DNA of 64,000 nucleotides from Halobacteriovoraceae bacterium (lineage in GTDB: Bacteria > Bdellovibrionota > Bacteriovoracia > Bacteriovoracales > Bacteriovoracaceae): assembly GCA_002707495.1 (NCBI GenBank), contig PAMZ01000004.1:34079-98078 (forward strand). The letters are read 5' to 3'. The number at the start of each line of letters is the position of its first letter. The first letter of the stretch is position 1. A model generated the notes under the pieces. The model saw only the letters and a program-made list of their open reading frames with translations. It was not told the DNA's origin and searched no databases. Shown here one piece after another: positions 35,378-46,300 of the stretch. Position numbers and translations under genes: made by a program.

Positions 35378-35403
35378 AAGTCGAGAACCACCGCGGTTGA
35401 CTT
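35378..35403. terminator. Small hairpin between ilvE and argC
   Basis: AAGTC / GACTT (5 bp) and AACC / GGTT (4 bp) form an interrupted stem with a 5-base loop, ending in a short T stretch. It may be a weak terminator of ilvE. The right arm overlaps TGACTTTATAATTCA (35398-35412), which loosely resembles an arginine-repressor box. Both readings are tentative. Confidence 0.35.
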
Positions 35404-35416
35404 TATAATTCAAAAG

Positions 35417-35453
35417 ATGAAATCTTAAGATAGTTAATCAAGGAAGATTTCAT
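35417..35453 (+). promoter_or_regulatory. Start-codon hairpin in argC leader
   Basis: ATGAAATCTT (35417-35426) is exactly complementary to AAGATTTCAT (35444-35453), with a 17-base loop. The right arm contains the first two bases of the argC ATG, and the AAGG ribosome site lies at the loop edge (35440-35443). Folding in the mRNA would hide the start codon, offering translational control of the arginine operon. Confidence 0.45.
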
Positions 35454-36480
35454 GTATAAAGTCGCAACTATTGGGGCCAGAGGATATACTGGTCTTGAAT
35501 TCGTAAGATTGGTAGCAACCCATCCAAAATTTCAACTCAAAACTGTCGTTTCTAGTGATGCTAGTTGGAAGGTTTCTAAGGAGTTTCCCTACCTTCCCCG
35601 TCTTGCGGATGTGGAAACTGTTAATAACGAAAAATTTGCTGAGCTGGCTGATGATTTTGATATCATTGTAATGGCTTTGAGTGCTCAGCAGTCTTTTGAG
35701 TGGAAGCGAAAGTTAAAGAATTTCAGTGGTGTTTTGCTCGATTTAAGTGGTGCTTTTAGATTGGATCAGAAAGGGGCAAGAGAGTATTATCAACTCGAGC
35801 TCTCAGAGGAGGAGTCTAGCGTAGATCTTTACGGACTTAGACCTTTTCAGAAGAATAATGAAAGTAAGCTGGTTTCAAATCCTGGTTGTTATCCGACTTC
35901 AGTTTTATGTCCACTTATTCCTCTTCTTAAAGAAAAGATAATTAAGTCAGATCAAATTATTATAGATGCAAAGTCTGGTGTCACGGGAGCTGGAAGAACA
36001 CCAAAAGAGATAACCCATTTTCATGAAATCGGTTCGAACTTGGTACCATACAAGGTAGGAAACCATCAGCATGTGCCCGAGATTGAACGGTTTGCTAGCT
36101 ATTTCTCTGGCAGAGAGGATAGTCTTTCTATACGATTTACCACCACCCTTGTCCCTCTCTCTCGAGGAATTCTATCGACTCTCTATTTAAAACTTGAAAA
36201 TGGAGTGGGTGAAAAAGAAGTGACAGCAGCTTATGAGAAAGAATTCTCTGCAGAGAAATTGATAAATTTTCAAAAGCTTGAACGAGGTGGATCTGTCTCG
36301 CTTAAGAAAGTTGTAGGCTCCCCCATGGTGGATATTAATTATTATATTGAAGGAGATAATCTCACTATTTTTTCATGCATCGATAATCTTGAAAAAGGTG
36401 CAGCTTCTCAGGCGATTGAAAATTTAAATATAAGGTTTAATCTTCCGGCTCATACCGGACTTATACATACGGAGTTATAA
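35452..36480 (+). CDS. argC: N-acetyl-gamma-glutamyl-phosphate reductase
   Basis: A 342-residue enzyme of arginine synthesis that reduces N-acetylglutamyl phosphate to the semialdehyde with NADPH. The nucleotide-binding start VATIGARGYTGLEFVRL, the catalytic Cys in VSNPGCYPTSV, the GVTGAGRTPKE loop and the His in YKVGNHQHVPEI are all present. Length is normal. It is the first gene of argC-argJ-argB with no gap before argJ; its start codon lies in a 10-bp hairpin. Confidence 0.95.
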   Translation: MYKVATIGARGYTGLEFVRLVATHPKFQLKTVVSSDASWKVSKEFPYLPRLADVETVNNEKFAELADDFDIIVMALSAQQSFEWKRKLKNFSGVLLDLSGAFRLDQKGAREYYQLELSEEESSVDLYGLRPFQKNNESKLVSNPGCYPTSVLCPLIPLLKEKIIKSDQIIIDAKSGVTGAGRTPKEITHFHEIGSNLVPYKVGNHQHVPEIERFASYFSGREDSLSIRFTTTLVPLSRGILSTLYLKLENGVGEKEVTAAYEKEFSAEKLINFQKLERGGSVSLKKVVGSPMVDINYYIEGDNLTIFSCIDNLEKGAASQAIENLNIRFNLPAHTGLIHTEL

Positions 36481-37680
36481 ATGGTTATTCAAGGTCCAGG
36501 ATCAAGTAAAATTCCTCTTCCCAAAAAATTCTATGGATATGCTACTAATTGTGGAGTAAGAAAATATAGACCTGATTTGGGAGTCCTCTATAGTGAACTT
36601 GATTGTGTTGCCACTGCGGTCTATACCAAAAACACCTGTCATGCAGCTCATATTCATTATGATAAAAGAATACTTCCAAGTGAAAAATTGAGAGCTATTG
36701 TGACTAATTCTGGTCAGGCAAATACCGCTACTGGCTCAAAAGGGGATGAAGATAATCTTCAAATGGTAACTTTAGTGGCAGAAAAACTTGAGCTCACACC
36801 TGATCAGGTGGCTAGCGCGTCTACTGGGGTCATTGGAGTTCACCTTGATATTGAAAAAATCAATCGAGCCATTCCAGAGCTTTTTTTAAATCGCTCTAAG
36901 CACGCAGGAAGCTTTGCAACTGCTATTATGACCACAGATCTAAGTCCCAAAACCTGCTATCTCGATGTTAATCTTTCTGGTGGAGATATAAGGCTGACGG
37001 GAATCTGTAAAGGCTCAGGAATGATTCATCCGAATATGGCCACCATGCTTGGTTATATTTTAACAGACGCTAAAATTGATCTGAAATGGGCAAAAAAAAT
37101 TCTTCCTGAAGTGGTAGATCGCTCATTTAATATGATTAGTGTCGATGGTGAAACCTCTCCTAATGATACTGTTTTTTTACTTGCCAATGGAGCCAGTGGA
37201 GTATCAGTTGAAAACTCTGAGGATCAGAAAGTCATGTTACAGGCAATGAATCGGTTGGCACAAGATATGGCCAAAAGTATTGCGGCAGACGGAGAAGGAG
37301 CTTCTAAGCTAATTGAGGTAGAAGTTCAAAACTATCCGGATGAACAGATGGCGAGAAAGATTGCCAAAGGTATTACGATTTCTCCTCTCATTAAAACGGC
37401 GATTCACGGTGAGGATCCTAATTGGGGGCGTATCTATTCTAGATTAGGGCAAGAGGGTGCAGAGTATGAGCTTGTATCTAATTGTGATTTATATTTGAAT
37501 AAAATTAAAGTTCTGGAAAACGGAGCTCCAGTTCCTTTCGATTATTATGCTATGAAGTCTGGACTGAGCGAAGATTTTATCACCATTAGAATAGATTTTA
37601 AAAGTACACCATCCAGCGTAAAAGCTTGGGGTTGTGATTTAACGAAAAAATATGTCGATATCAATACGGAGTACAATTGA
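36481..37680 (+). CDS. argJ: Glutamate N-acetyltransferase / ornithine acetyltransferase
   Basis: A 399-residue self-cleaving Ntn hydrolase-type enzyme that transfers acetyl from N-acetylornithine to glutamate, closing the acetyl cycle of arginine synthesis. Visible motifs are IVTNSGQANTATG, ASTGVIGVHL and the cleavage site HPNMATMLGY with nucleophile Thr188. The end EDPNWGRIYSRLGQEG is conserved. It starts immediately after the argC stop. Whether it can also use acetyl-CoA cannot be read from sequence; no argA-type gene is present in the window. Confidence 0.95.
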   Translation: MVIQGPGSSKIPLPKKFYGYATNCGVRKYRPDLGVLYSELDCVATAVYTKNTCHAAHIHYDKRILPSEKLRAIVTNSGQANTATGSKGDEDNLQMVTLVAEKLELTPDQVASASTGVIGVHLDIEKINRAIPELFLNRSKHAGSFATAIMTTDLSPKTCYLDVNLSGGDIRLTGICKGSGMIHPNMATMLGYILTDAKIDLKWAKKILPEVVDRSFNMISVDGETSPNDTVFLLANGASGVSVENSEDQKVMLQAMNRLAQDMAKSIAADGEGASKLIEVEVQNYPDEQMARKIAKGITISPLIKTAIHGEDPNWGRIYSRLGQEGAEYELVSNCDLYLNKIKVLENGAPVPFDYYAMKSGLSEDFITIRIDFKSTPSSVKAWGCDLTKKYVDINTEYN

Positions 37681-38441
37681 TCATCATTAAGGTAGGTGGC
37701 TCGGTTCTTGGTGATCCGAATTATCAACGCAATATTTGTTCACAAATAGATCGAATCCATTCCCAAATGCCGGAGCTTAAAATACTTCTCGTTCATGGAG
37801 GAGGCCCTGCCATAGCAAAACATTTAAAAAATGCAGATATTGAATTCGAATTTTTTCAAGGCCAAAGGAAAACAAGTAAAGAGATGTTATCTTATCTCCA
37901 AGCGGCTTTATGGGATGATGTGAACCAAAGTCTTGCTTCAACGTTAAAGTCTACTGCTGAAAGATTATGTGGATTTCAGGATAAAATACTTCATTCTATA
38001 GAAGTTAAAGAGTTGGGAGAAGTAGGAGAAGTTTCTGATGTAGATATTAAAAAAATAGACAAAGCTTTTGAGAAAAACTCTTTGATAGTTTTTTGTCCAC
38101 TAGGGATAGGAGCCGAAGGGAATATGCTCAATATTAATGCTGATAATGCCGCACTGGGGCTTTGTAAGGCCATAGAAAAGAGCGAATTAATTTTTATTTC
38201 TGATACTGACGGATTGTTAGATAAGAATAACAAGGTAATTTCTAAAGTATATAAAGAAGATATCGATAGACTTGCAGATGAGGGAGTGATTTCAGGAGGA
38301 ATGCATGTTAAGTGCATGGCGATCAAGGATGCTCTGAGCGGAGGTGGTGGCTCAATAAGATTATTGCCCGGTAAAAAAGATGGAGCACTCCTAGAACTTA
38401 TCTTGGAGAATAAAACTGATATTGGTACTGAGTTTATTTAA
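37677..38441 (+). CDS. argB: Acetylglutamate kinase
   Basis: A 254-residue amino-acid kinase that phosphorylates N-acetylglutamate. Motifs include IIIKVGGSVL, LLVHGGGPAI, NINADNAALGLC and ISDTDGLLD. The start is TTG 37677, overlapping the argJ stop in TTGA, with GGAG at 37667-37670. The catalytic Lys of the usual K-x-G-G start is present. It belongs to the argC-argJ-argB operon and overlaps the convergent HEAT-repeat gene by 4 bp. Confidence 0.92.
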   Translation: MIIIKVGGSVLGDPNYQRNICSQIDRIHSQMPELKILLVHGGGPAIAKHLKNADIEFEFFQGQRKTSKEMLSYLQAALWDDVNQSLASTLKSTAERLCGFQDKILHSIEVKELGEVGEVSDVDIKKIDKAFEKNSLIVFCPLGIGAEGNMLNINADNAALGLCKAIEKSELIFISDTDGLLDKNNKVISKVYKEDIDRLADEGVISGGMHVKCMAIKDALSGGGGSIRLLPGKKDGALLELILENKTDIGTEFI

Positions 38442-40042
38442 TTTATCATATTCTGGAATATATTTTTCAAAACCAAAATTTGTTCTTCATCAACGGCAGC
38501 AATAGTTCTTACTCCGCGGGAGTTATTATACGCCGAGACACCAATATTAGCCTCAGTTCTCGCGGCATAAGATAGTGTGATATCTGTCAGAGCTGCAATC
38601 AGTAACATTGTTTCAGATCTTTCGTAGCTTGGATCATTCAGACAGGCTATCAACTGTTCGTATTGAGCTGGTGATAATACATCTCGCATCATAGCAGAGA
38701 TAGCGTCAAAAGCTGCAAGTCTAACCTCACGGTTATCGTCCGCAAGCAAATCAAAAAGAACTAAATAATCAGAAGGCTCCCCATGCTCGACTATATAGGC
38801 GATAACTTCCTCTTTTCTGTAGTTTCTAGAAAAGCGCAGGGAGTTCTTAATAATACTCATATGTCTGGGATCATTGAACTGCAACAAAGCTTTTGTGGCA
38901 TGATAGCTAATCTCAGGATCGTCGTTTTGGGTTGTGATACTTTCTAGAAGCCTTACTGTATTTCTGGCTTGAGGTGAATCGGCAATTGCTCGGACTAAAT
39001 CTAAGTGGGACTCAGGATGAGTTTCAATATAATTTATAAGAGCGTTATAGGCTTCACTTCCCTCCGGAGCATGATGATTGATAATCTCGGCAATTTCATC
39101 GACGTATTCACTGGAAGATGAACGTATATATTGAGTGTATAAATTTAAGTCCGCCTCAGGGTTTGGCCCTTTTAATAAAGCTCCGATAATAACTTCTTTT
39201 GCCTCGGCGTCAGCTTTTTGGAATTCTGATCTTAAAAGTCTTAATGCTTGAGGCATGGATGCTGCCGGAATTTGATTATTTTCTATTCTTTCTCCGAGAT
39301 ATTGAAAAGCATAATTTCTCGAATCTCCTGATGTATTCTCAATTAATGAAATGAGAGTTTCTGTCGATGCAGGGGATGGACTCTCTGAAATGGCTTCGAT
39401 GACTGCTCTTGGATACTCAAGCTCTGAGTTCATGACATAAGCTTGAAGAAATTGTAAATCTTCATCAGTCCCTCTTTGAGCGATGGCCTCAGACATAATA
39501 TCAATGGTAATGAGATTTTCTTGAATAAAATCTGATGTTATATTTTCTTTAAATAATTCGATAACTTCAGTATCACCGCGCTCAGCTAATTCGGACAAAT
39601 AACTTGCGGCATAACCTTCCGGACTCGATGAAGTGAACGTCCGATCATCAATTCCTGGCTGTGTGTTAGTTATGATATTGAACATAAACTGCCTGACTTG
39701 AGGATCAGAGCTATAAGTTAATCCTTTAATGATCCTATTATCTCCATTGATTTCACTGTTTTGCGAAGTGACATTGATTAAACTTCTAATAATTTGGGGG
39801 TCATTTGTTTCAGCCAGCCTTCTAGCAACTAGAGTTTGAGACCTTTGTTCCATCCTATCATTGGAGAGGGCATTAACTAAGGTATCTACGCTTTGAGAGT
39901 CTAATTCTACACCTTCAGGGAGGACCTCTCGTAAGCTGTCATATTCATTATCCGTTCCTATAGTAGCTTCAAGAGAGCTCTGTGCTCGTACCCATGTTTG
40001 AGTAGATAAAACTCCAAGAATGACGATTAATTTTACAAACAT
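38438..40042 (-). CDS. Secreted HEAT-like repeat protein
   Basis: A 534-residue protein with a signal peptide (LIVILGVLSTQTWVRAQ) and a mature part of about a dozen helical repeats of roughly 35-40 residues, for example DPQIIRSLINVTSQN, DTEVIELFKENI, DPEISYHATKALLQF and NREVRLAAFDAISAM. This is the HEAT/armadillo-like solenoid used for protein-protein contacts. AGAGGGAT precedes the ATG. It is divergent from the 2060-residue secreted protein across a 336-bp gap, so the two may act together outside the cytoplasm. There is no catalytic motif. Confidence 0.7.
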   Translation of the reverse strand: MFVKLIVILGVLSTQTWVRAQSSLEATIGTDNEYDSLREVLPEGVELDSQSVDTLVNALSNDRMEQRSQTLVARRLAETNDPQIIRSLINVTSQNSEINGDNRIIKGLTYSSDPQVRQFMFNIITNTQPGIDDRTFTSSSPEGYAASYLSELAERGDTEVIELFKENITSDFIQENLITIDIMSEAIAQRGTDEDLQFLQAYVMNSELEYPRAVIEAISESPSPASTETLISLIENTSGDSRNYAFQYLGERIENNQIPAASMPQALRLLRSEFQKADAEAKEVIIGALLKGPNPEADLNLYTQYIRSSSSEYVDEIAEIINHHAPEGSEAYNALINYIETHPESHLDLVRAIADSPQARNTVRLLESITTQNDDPEISYHATKALLQFNDPRHMSIIKNSLRFSRNYRKEEVIAYIVEHGEPSDYLVLFDLLADDNREVRLAAFDAISAMMRDVLSPAQYEQLIACLNDPSYERSETMLLIAALTDITLSYAARTEANIGVSAYNNSRGVRTIAAVDEEQILVLKNIFQNMIN

Positions 40043-40378
40043 AAATCCCTCTTAACAAATTAATATAGTTATTACTTTGCAAGAGATATGCCATTAGAGA
40101 TTTGCCATTCTAGACTTTTAGAGAGTCGGGACTATATAAAAATTAGTTGGTGTCTAAAGTTTAAACAATTTAATTCGACCGTACTCCAATAAAAGCGAAC
40201 CTACTCGACAGACCGAGAATTGATATTAAGACTTAAAGGGCAATTTTAGGAAAGATTAAGTAACTTGAATAGTCTGCACGATCCTAAACTAAGGTGTATC
40301 TAGCATAGTTTACTCAGGTATTAAAAAGCTAAAGGGTTGATTACTCAATACCGATCCGGTTTAAACGGGAGTTATGTA
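40043..40378. other. 336-bp divergent intergenic region
   Basis: The region is AT-rich with no convincing ORF. It should hold the promoters of the HEAT-repeat gene (minus) and the giant secreted protein (plus). For the latter I see a sigma28-like element: TAAA at 40330-40333 and ACCGATCC at 40350-40357, spaced by 16 bases, 21 bases before ATG 40379. No hairpin or repeat stands out. Confidence 0.4.
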
Positions 40379-43300
40379 ATGAACTTAAATTTATTCTTGT
40401 ATTTAGTACTTTTGTCGGTATTGGCAACAAGTGTGTTTGCTTCAGACTCAGATTTCGAAAATAGTACTCTAGAATTTGCTACTTCTGAAAATTCAGTTTG
40501 TGAACAAGTCGGTTTAGGTAGTCCCGGAAATTCACTTGTTCGATGCTACAACGGTCAGCCGGTTAATGAATCTCCCGAAGCCGATCTTCAAAGTTTAGGC
40601 TCAGATGTTATGGATGTAGTTACTGCGAGCTCAGAATTTGAGCAAGATCTACAAAGTATGCAAAAACAAATGTTTTATCAGTCGATGAAAGCAATAATTT
40701 TGAAAAATAGAGAAATTGGAGAAATTTATCCTGAAGCTTTTGGAAGTAGAGGATGGACCTATCGACCAGGAAGTACCTATGTAACTCGTGGAGGTCTTGG
40801 AGATCCTGTCACTACTTCAGACAACTTAAATGAAGCTCCTAAAATGGAGCTGCTCCGAAGGTGTATGACAAGTAGACTCTCCGGGGATGATTCTGAGGAT
40901 GCCCAAGAAATTAGGCAGCTTCTAGCGCCAATTGAATATGAAGAAGAGCAAAGAGACGCTTTGGAGTCAATACAAAAACCAATTGAGTACATGGAGCTTG
41001 TTTATAATTCCTTTTTTCAAGAAATTTTCACCTCAATTGCAGACGATATTCGAGATAATTATAACACAAGGGCTAATGCGAGAAGAGAACGTAACTCAAA
41101 TAACTGTCAAAGAAATCCATATGATAGTCCTAAGGATTCAATGATTATGATGTCTGGTTGTGCTAATAGGAACTACATAACTACAGATGTGACTGATTTA
41201 AAAGAAGAAAGAGACAGAGGTATTGCAGAGCTTTATTCAAAAGTAAACTCTGTGGACTCAAAAATTATATCAGATAATCCATTGCTCTTAGAGTCGAAAA
41301 CGGCGGGAGGTCTATTTCCATACACAGAGCTAAGAGGGACACCTCTACAAAGAAGTATTATTGAAAAGTATCGTGAGACTCTAGGTGGGGAGGATCAATT
41401 TGAACAAAAGCTTAATGAGTTAAAGCAAATTTTTAGCAATAATGATGATCCCGCATTAATTAGAAGAGAAATTCAAAGAGAATTTTCAAGTTTGTTTTTT
41501 AGTGAAAATGAAACAAGTCGTTCTTTTGATCGTAAACTAATGGGAGGTATGCGAGAGCATGCACAGGCACAGGGGAGATTAGAAAATCTAAATTCTTCTC
41601 TTGGTCAAATTACAAGTCAGCTTTCAGAGATGAGGGCGAGGTCGGATTTTGATCCAACGTCACCAGAGTACACCCAATTGGCTGAGCAATATCAAGCCAC
41701 TATGGGTGAGAGCTTTAGTAGATTGAGACAAGATGATTTCTATAAAAGTATTATGGATGACAACGTAAACTTTAATCGTTTTGGAGTCATTCCTTCTCAA
41801 AGAAGAGGAAAAGCCTACCAAGAGGCTGAAAGAAAAATTGATACTCTTGCTCAAAGTGCTAATGCAATCTGTGCCAATCAAGGTGAGTATCTTTGTCATT
41901 ACCCTCAAATGGTGGATAGCTATAGGACAACTCTAAATGAAGAAGATCCAGAATATATAATGACAGATCTTCTTTCATGCGCTTGTCAGAATAGAAATCC
42001 TATGGAAAATAAAACTTCTCCGATTGTTTACCTCGCTGCTGGAGGTATGGTTCTTGGAGGAGCTCTCCTACAGGTCGTTCCAGTTGTAGGAAATATTTCA
42101 GGAGCTGCATTGATTGGTTCTGGCTTAGTTTTAGCGGGAACGGGAGCGATGGTCGTAGGCGCATCACATGACCAAAGACTGCAAATTGAAGATACCAGAA
42201 CTCAAAGAGCATTACTCTATGGAGATAATAATACATTAGCAAATTTCCAAGAGTCCCAAGTTGATATGTCACATTCAAATTTTATGTTTTACTCATCTTG
42301 GGCTGGAGTTGCACTTGCACCACTAGATATAATGAATGGTGTAAATGCTTTTAGAGCCGGGGTTGCTGGCCGAAGTATGACTGCGCCAGTTAGAATTGTT
42401 AACCCTTCTTCACTTTGTCTATCTGGGGCAAACTCGGTAACATTGTCAGATGGAAGAGTTCTGCAGCAATTGAGACCTAGTCAATACAGGTCTCTACCAG
42501 ATGGAACTGAATTAGTGACCTCTGATGGTAGTGTACTTATCAAAGGTGTTGATCATATTCCTATGCAAACTTCCGGGGGCTCTTTGTCTGTAGGGCTGAT
42601 TCAAGGAGAGACGGCAATTATTCATGCTCCTCCTAGATATATGCAAATAGGAAATAATCCTCAGATCATTTCAGCTGATGGTCAGCGTATGACCTTAATT
42701 ACCGCTGAACAATTTGAACGGCTACCAGATGGGACAGTTTTATTAACCTCGAATGGTCAAAGGCTTGTTAAGGGAGTCGATGAAATTGATGCTTTAGTTG
42801 ATGGAAATGGCTTTCTTAATTTAGGTTTTCCTTCTAGTGCTACAAACGGTACGAGAGCTCCTCTACTTTCTCGAACTGGAAGACAGATCGATTACTCAAG
42901 AAATGGGTATTCTCCGTTGCCTGATGGAAGAACACTCTATCATTTAACTCCTGATCAAATTCGATCCCTACCGGAGGGAACAGAATTAATCTCAATGGAT
43001 GGAGCTAGACGAGTCATAGTAGGTGTTGATGATTTTGATATGGACACTCGTTTCGGATACACAGCTTTTGGTGTTGTGGACGATAATTTAGCTGCTGCTG
43101 GTGTCTCTAGACAGACGTATTCACCCGCAGTAGTTTCTTTTAATGCAAGCTTAAATGCAAGTGCCAGAGCTGCACAATTGAGAAGATTATATTCTGGCCC
43201 AGAAATCGGTGCGGGATCTAGGTTAAATGATGATCAGATTGCATTAGCAATGCGGGCTCACGATGAGGTTCCTTGTCCTGTTTACGGTTGCTCAGCTGCT

Positions 43301-46300
43301 CAATTGAGAGAAAAAATTGAAATTATGTCTGGACGAAGACCGATTGATGGTAGTCCCTCTGTCTCGATCCCCAGAGGAATCCGAGACGATATAGTAAGAA
43401 GAGGTTTAGCTGGTGATTTCCCATTAAATAATCGCCCTCCTGAGACTTTAGATCTTTCAGGTAATGCAACTTTTTCAGTTTTTGATGAACCAGGCGCGAC
43501 GCTTAGGTTATTAAGACCTGACCAATTGTCTGAGATTCCTGAAGGAACAGTATTAACAGCCATCGATGGAGAAAGAGTCATTGTTGGAGTCAATGATATT
43601 GACCTAATGACTAGAAGAGGTCACATCGCTTATGGATTCGTTGAAGATGCGAGACCACTCATGACCAGTGTTCCAGATAGTTATTTTACTGCTGCAGCAG
43701 GATCAGCTCCTCAGGTAACTTCTGGAGTCTTAAGGCTATTGGACAGTTTGAATGTCTCGAATACGGATGACCTTCTGAGAGCACTGGATCATATTGCGGA
43801 GCAAGGATACGATTTAAATCAAATTAGACAAGCCCTTAACCTCACTGATGATCAAATGTATTCCGTAGAAGTTGTTATACAGCAAGTTTCTAATAGAGTT
43901 TTTGAAGTTTTTCAATCGGCCAATAGCTCTGAGATTCAAAGAGCTGCCTTAGAAGCTTACATAAAATTTACTAGATCATATACTGATAATTTTAGAAATG
44001 GTGGAGGTGGAATGACAGGTTATGAAAACCTCGTTGCCGTTTTAGCCAATTATGATCTTAGTGATGATATTAGACGTATGGCTAATCAAGCATTACTACA
44101 ATCTGGATTAGGAGGAGGAACTTTCAGAACCTCAGCTGAATTAAGAGCCGCTGACACGATAGATTTTCTCGGACGTACCAGAAGAGACTTAGGAAGTACA
44201 AATTCATTCATCGCGGATCGCATTCGAACTGAATTTTCTAACGGAAGAAGCAATGATCAGATGAGAGCCTTATTTGAGGATTGGACTAGTTCCGGAAGCC
44301 TGCCTCAAAGTTTAAGACTCGAGTCAGCCAGAAATTGGAATGTCGTTAATTCTGGAAATGGATCAATGTATCGATTAAGAGAACTTGGTTTTCAAAGTAG
44401 AAATGTAGAGCTACCAGATGGCCGAATGAGAGTTATCCATTATAACCCTGAAACTGGAGTAGAGATAAGCTATGATTATTTATCCTCGGGTCTAGGGTCT
44501 TACTCTTCTTCTGAACAGGCAATATTAAGAAGTGCGGCTCGAGGACAACTTGACGAGGCTGTTAGATTATCGGATCCGGCAGGAACATCTTTGAGGATTG
44601 TAGAGCCTAACCCAAGCGGCCCTAACACTACGGAAAATGCACTAAGAATTATTGATCGTATTTCACGCAGAGAGGCAAGTGAGAGTGACATTCTCGCTCT
44701 TCAAAACTTCTCATTTGGTCCAGTGACTGGACGATCTGATCCAACAGCTGAACGAATTAGGTCCACACTTCAAACTATGACAAGTGCAATTAGTGACGGG
44801 AACCCCTCTCAACAAGCTGCAATGACAGAGGCTTTAATTCAATTTGGTCGAAACAATCGATACTCCACAGATACGTATTTTGATGTTTTACAGAATCTAA
44901 ACCGCAATTTTGAACTACCTGACAATGTGCGAAGATTGGTACATGAAGAGTTACGACAAGTTGATCTATTTGATTCAGTGGGGCCCTTTGTTCCTAGTCA
45001 GACTTTAAGAGAGCAAAATACTATCACTTGGCTTGGTGAAAGCGGACTAACCTCTAGACAGCTAAGTGATAGAGATTTTAATGCAGCAACTAGAGTTAAT
45101 AGAGAATTCCCGAGTCTTCAACCAAATCAACGAAGAGAGATATTTGATGCTAGAATGCAAGGACGACCGGTGCCAGCCCAATATAGAGATCTTTATCTGG
45201 AGAATTACGCTCCTCAAAACACTAATTTCTTAAATCAGTTGACTGAAGTAGGCTTTAGTAGAGGTTCTAGCGAAGATTTTAGATCGACGATATTTGTTAA
45301 TGACGAGACTGGAATTACCATTACTCTTCAGGATCAGCCTTTTGGGCCACTACCATCTTTTACTCAATCAGAGCAACAAGCAATAGTAGCTGCAGCACGA
45401 GGAGAAATAGCTACTGATACACCAATACCGAGTTATAATGGACGGATAACTGTTAGGCCTAGATCTACAACTCCTGTTTCTGGAGCAGGGGGAAGTAATC
45501 CCGCCTTTGCATCTTTATTAGATGAAGGTGTTGATCATGCGGAGGATTTATTAAGACTAGGAGAAAGGCTAAGGTCAACAAGACTAGGAGTCCCTAGGGT
45601 AAATCCTGAAACCACTCATATCCCAGAATTTGCGGAGCAGGTAGAAGATCATCTTACTTTTTTTAGAGAAGGGATCAGGGCTCAAACAGATACTACTGAT
45701 GTTAGTGCTCGTCTGGATATAATGAGAAGGTTTGAAGAGGAAGCTAGAAGAAGAGTTCAATCGAATAATGTCACTTATGAATGGTGGGTATCGTTCAATC
45801 ATAGACTCTCAATACTGGCGACTAGTGAGCCTAACCGATCCACAATAGTTGGTCTTAGCTCTACCGACAATTTTGCCCAAGCTCTTCTCGAGAATCGCTC
45901 CTGGATGACCTTCGAAGGATACATGCAAACTGCCAGAGAACTTAGTGGAGGCAGTTCTCTCAGATCAAATACCATGGCAAACCTTAGTAGAACTTTTAGA
46001 GACGGAAGAATCATTATTCCAACTATAGAGGGAAATGGAGAATTAAGTATACCCTTATTAAATCGAGTTGAAGGACAAAGGATTCACCCCATTGGTTTGA
46101 CTACTGAAAGTGGAACTGTTGATGGGCAGTTTATGCATCCTGATCGCTTTTTTAGACACGATATTACTCATGCTGACAATGCTAATTTTGTCGCGAATTA
46201 TCGGTGGGCAGACGCTAGACAAATTCGAAGCCTGGCTGATCATTATAACGAGTATCGAGGTAGTATTCCTCTAGATGGCGATAGGAGAGCTGCTTTCGAA

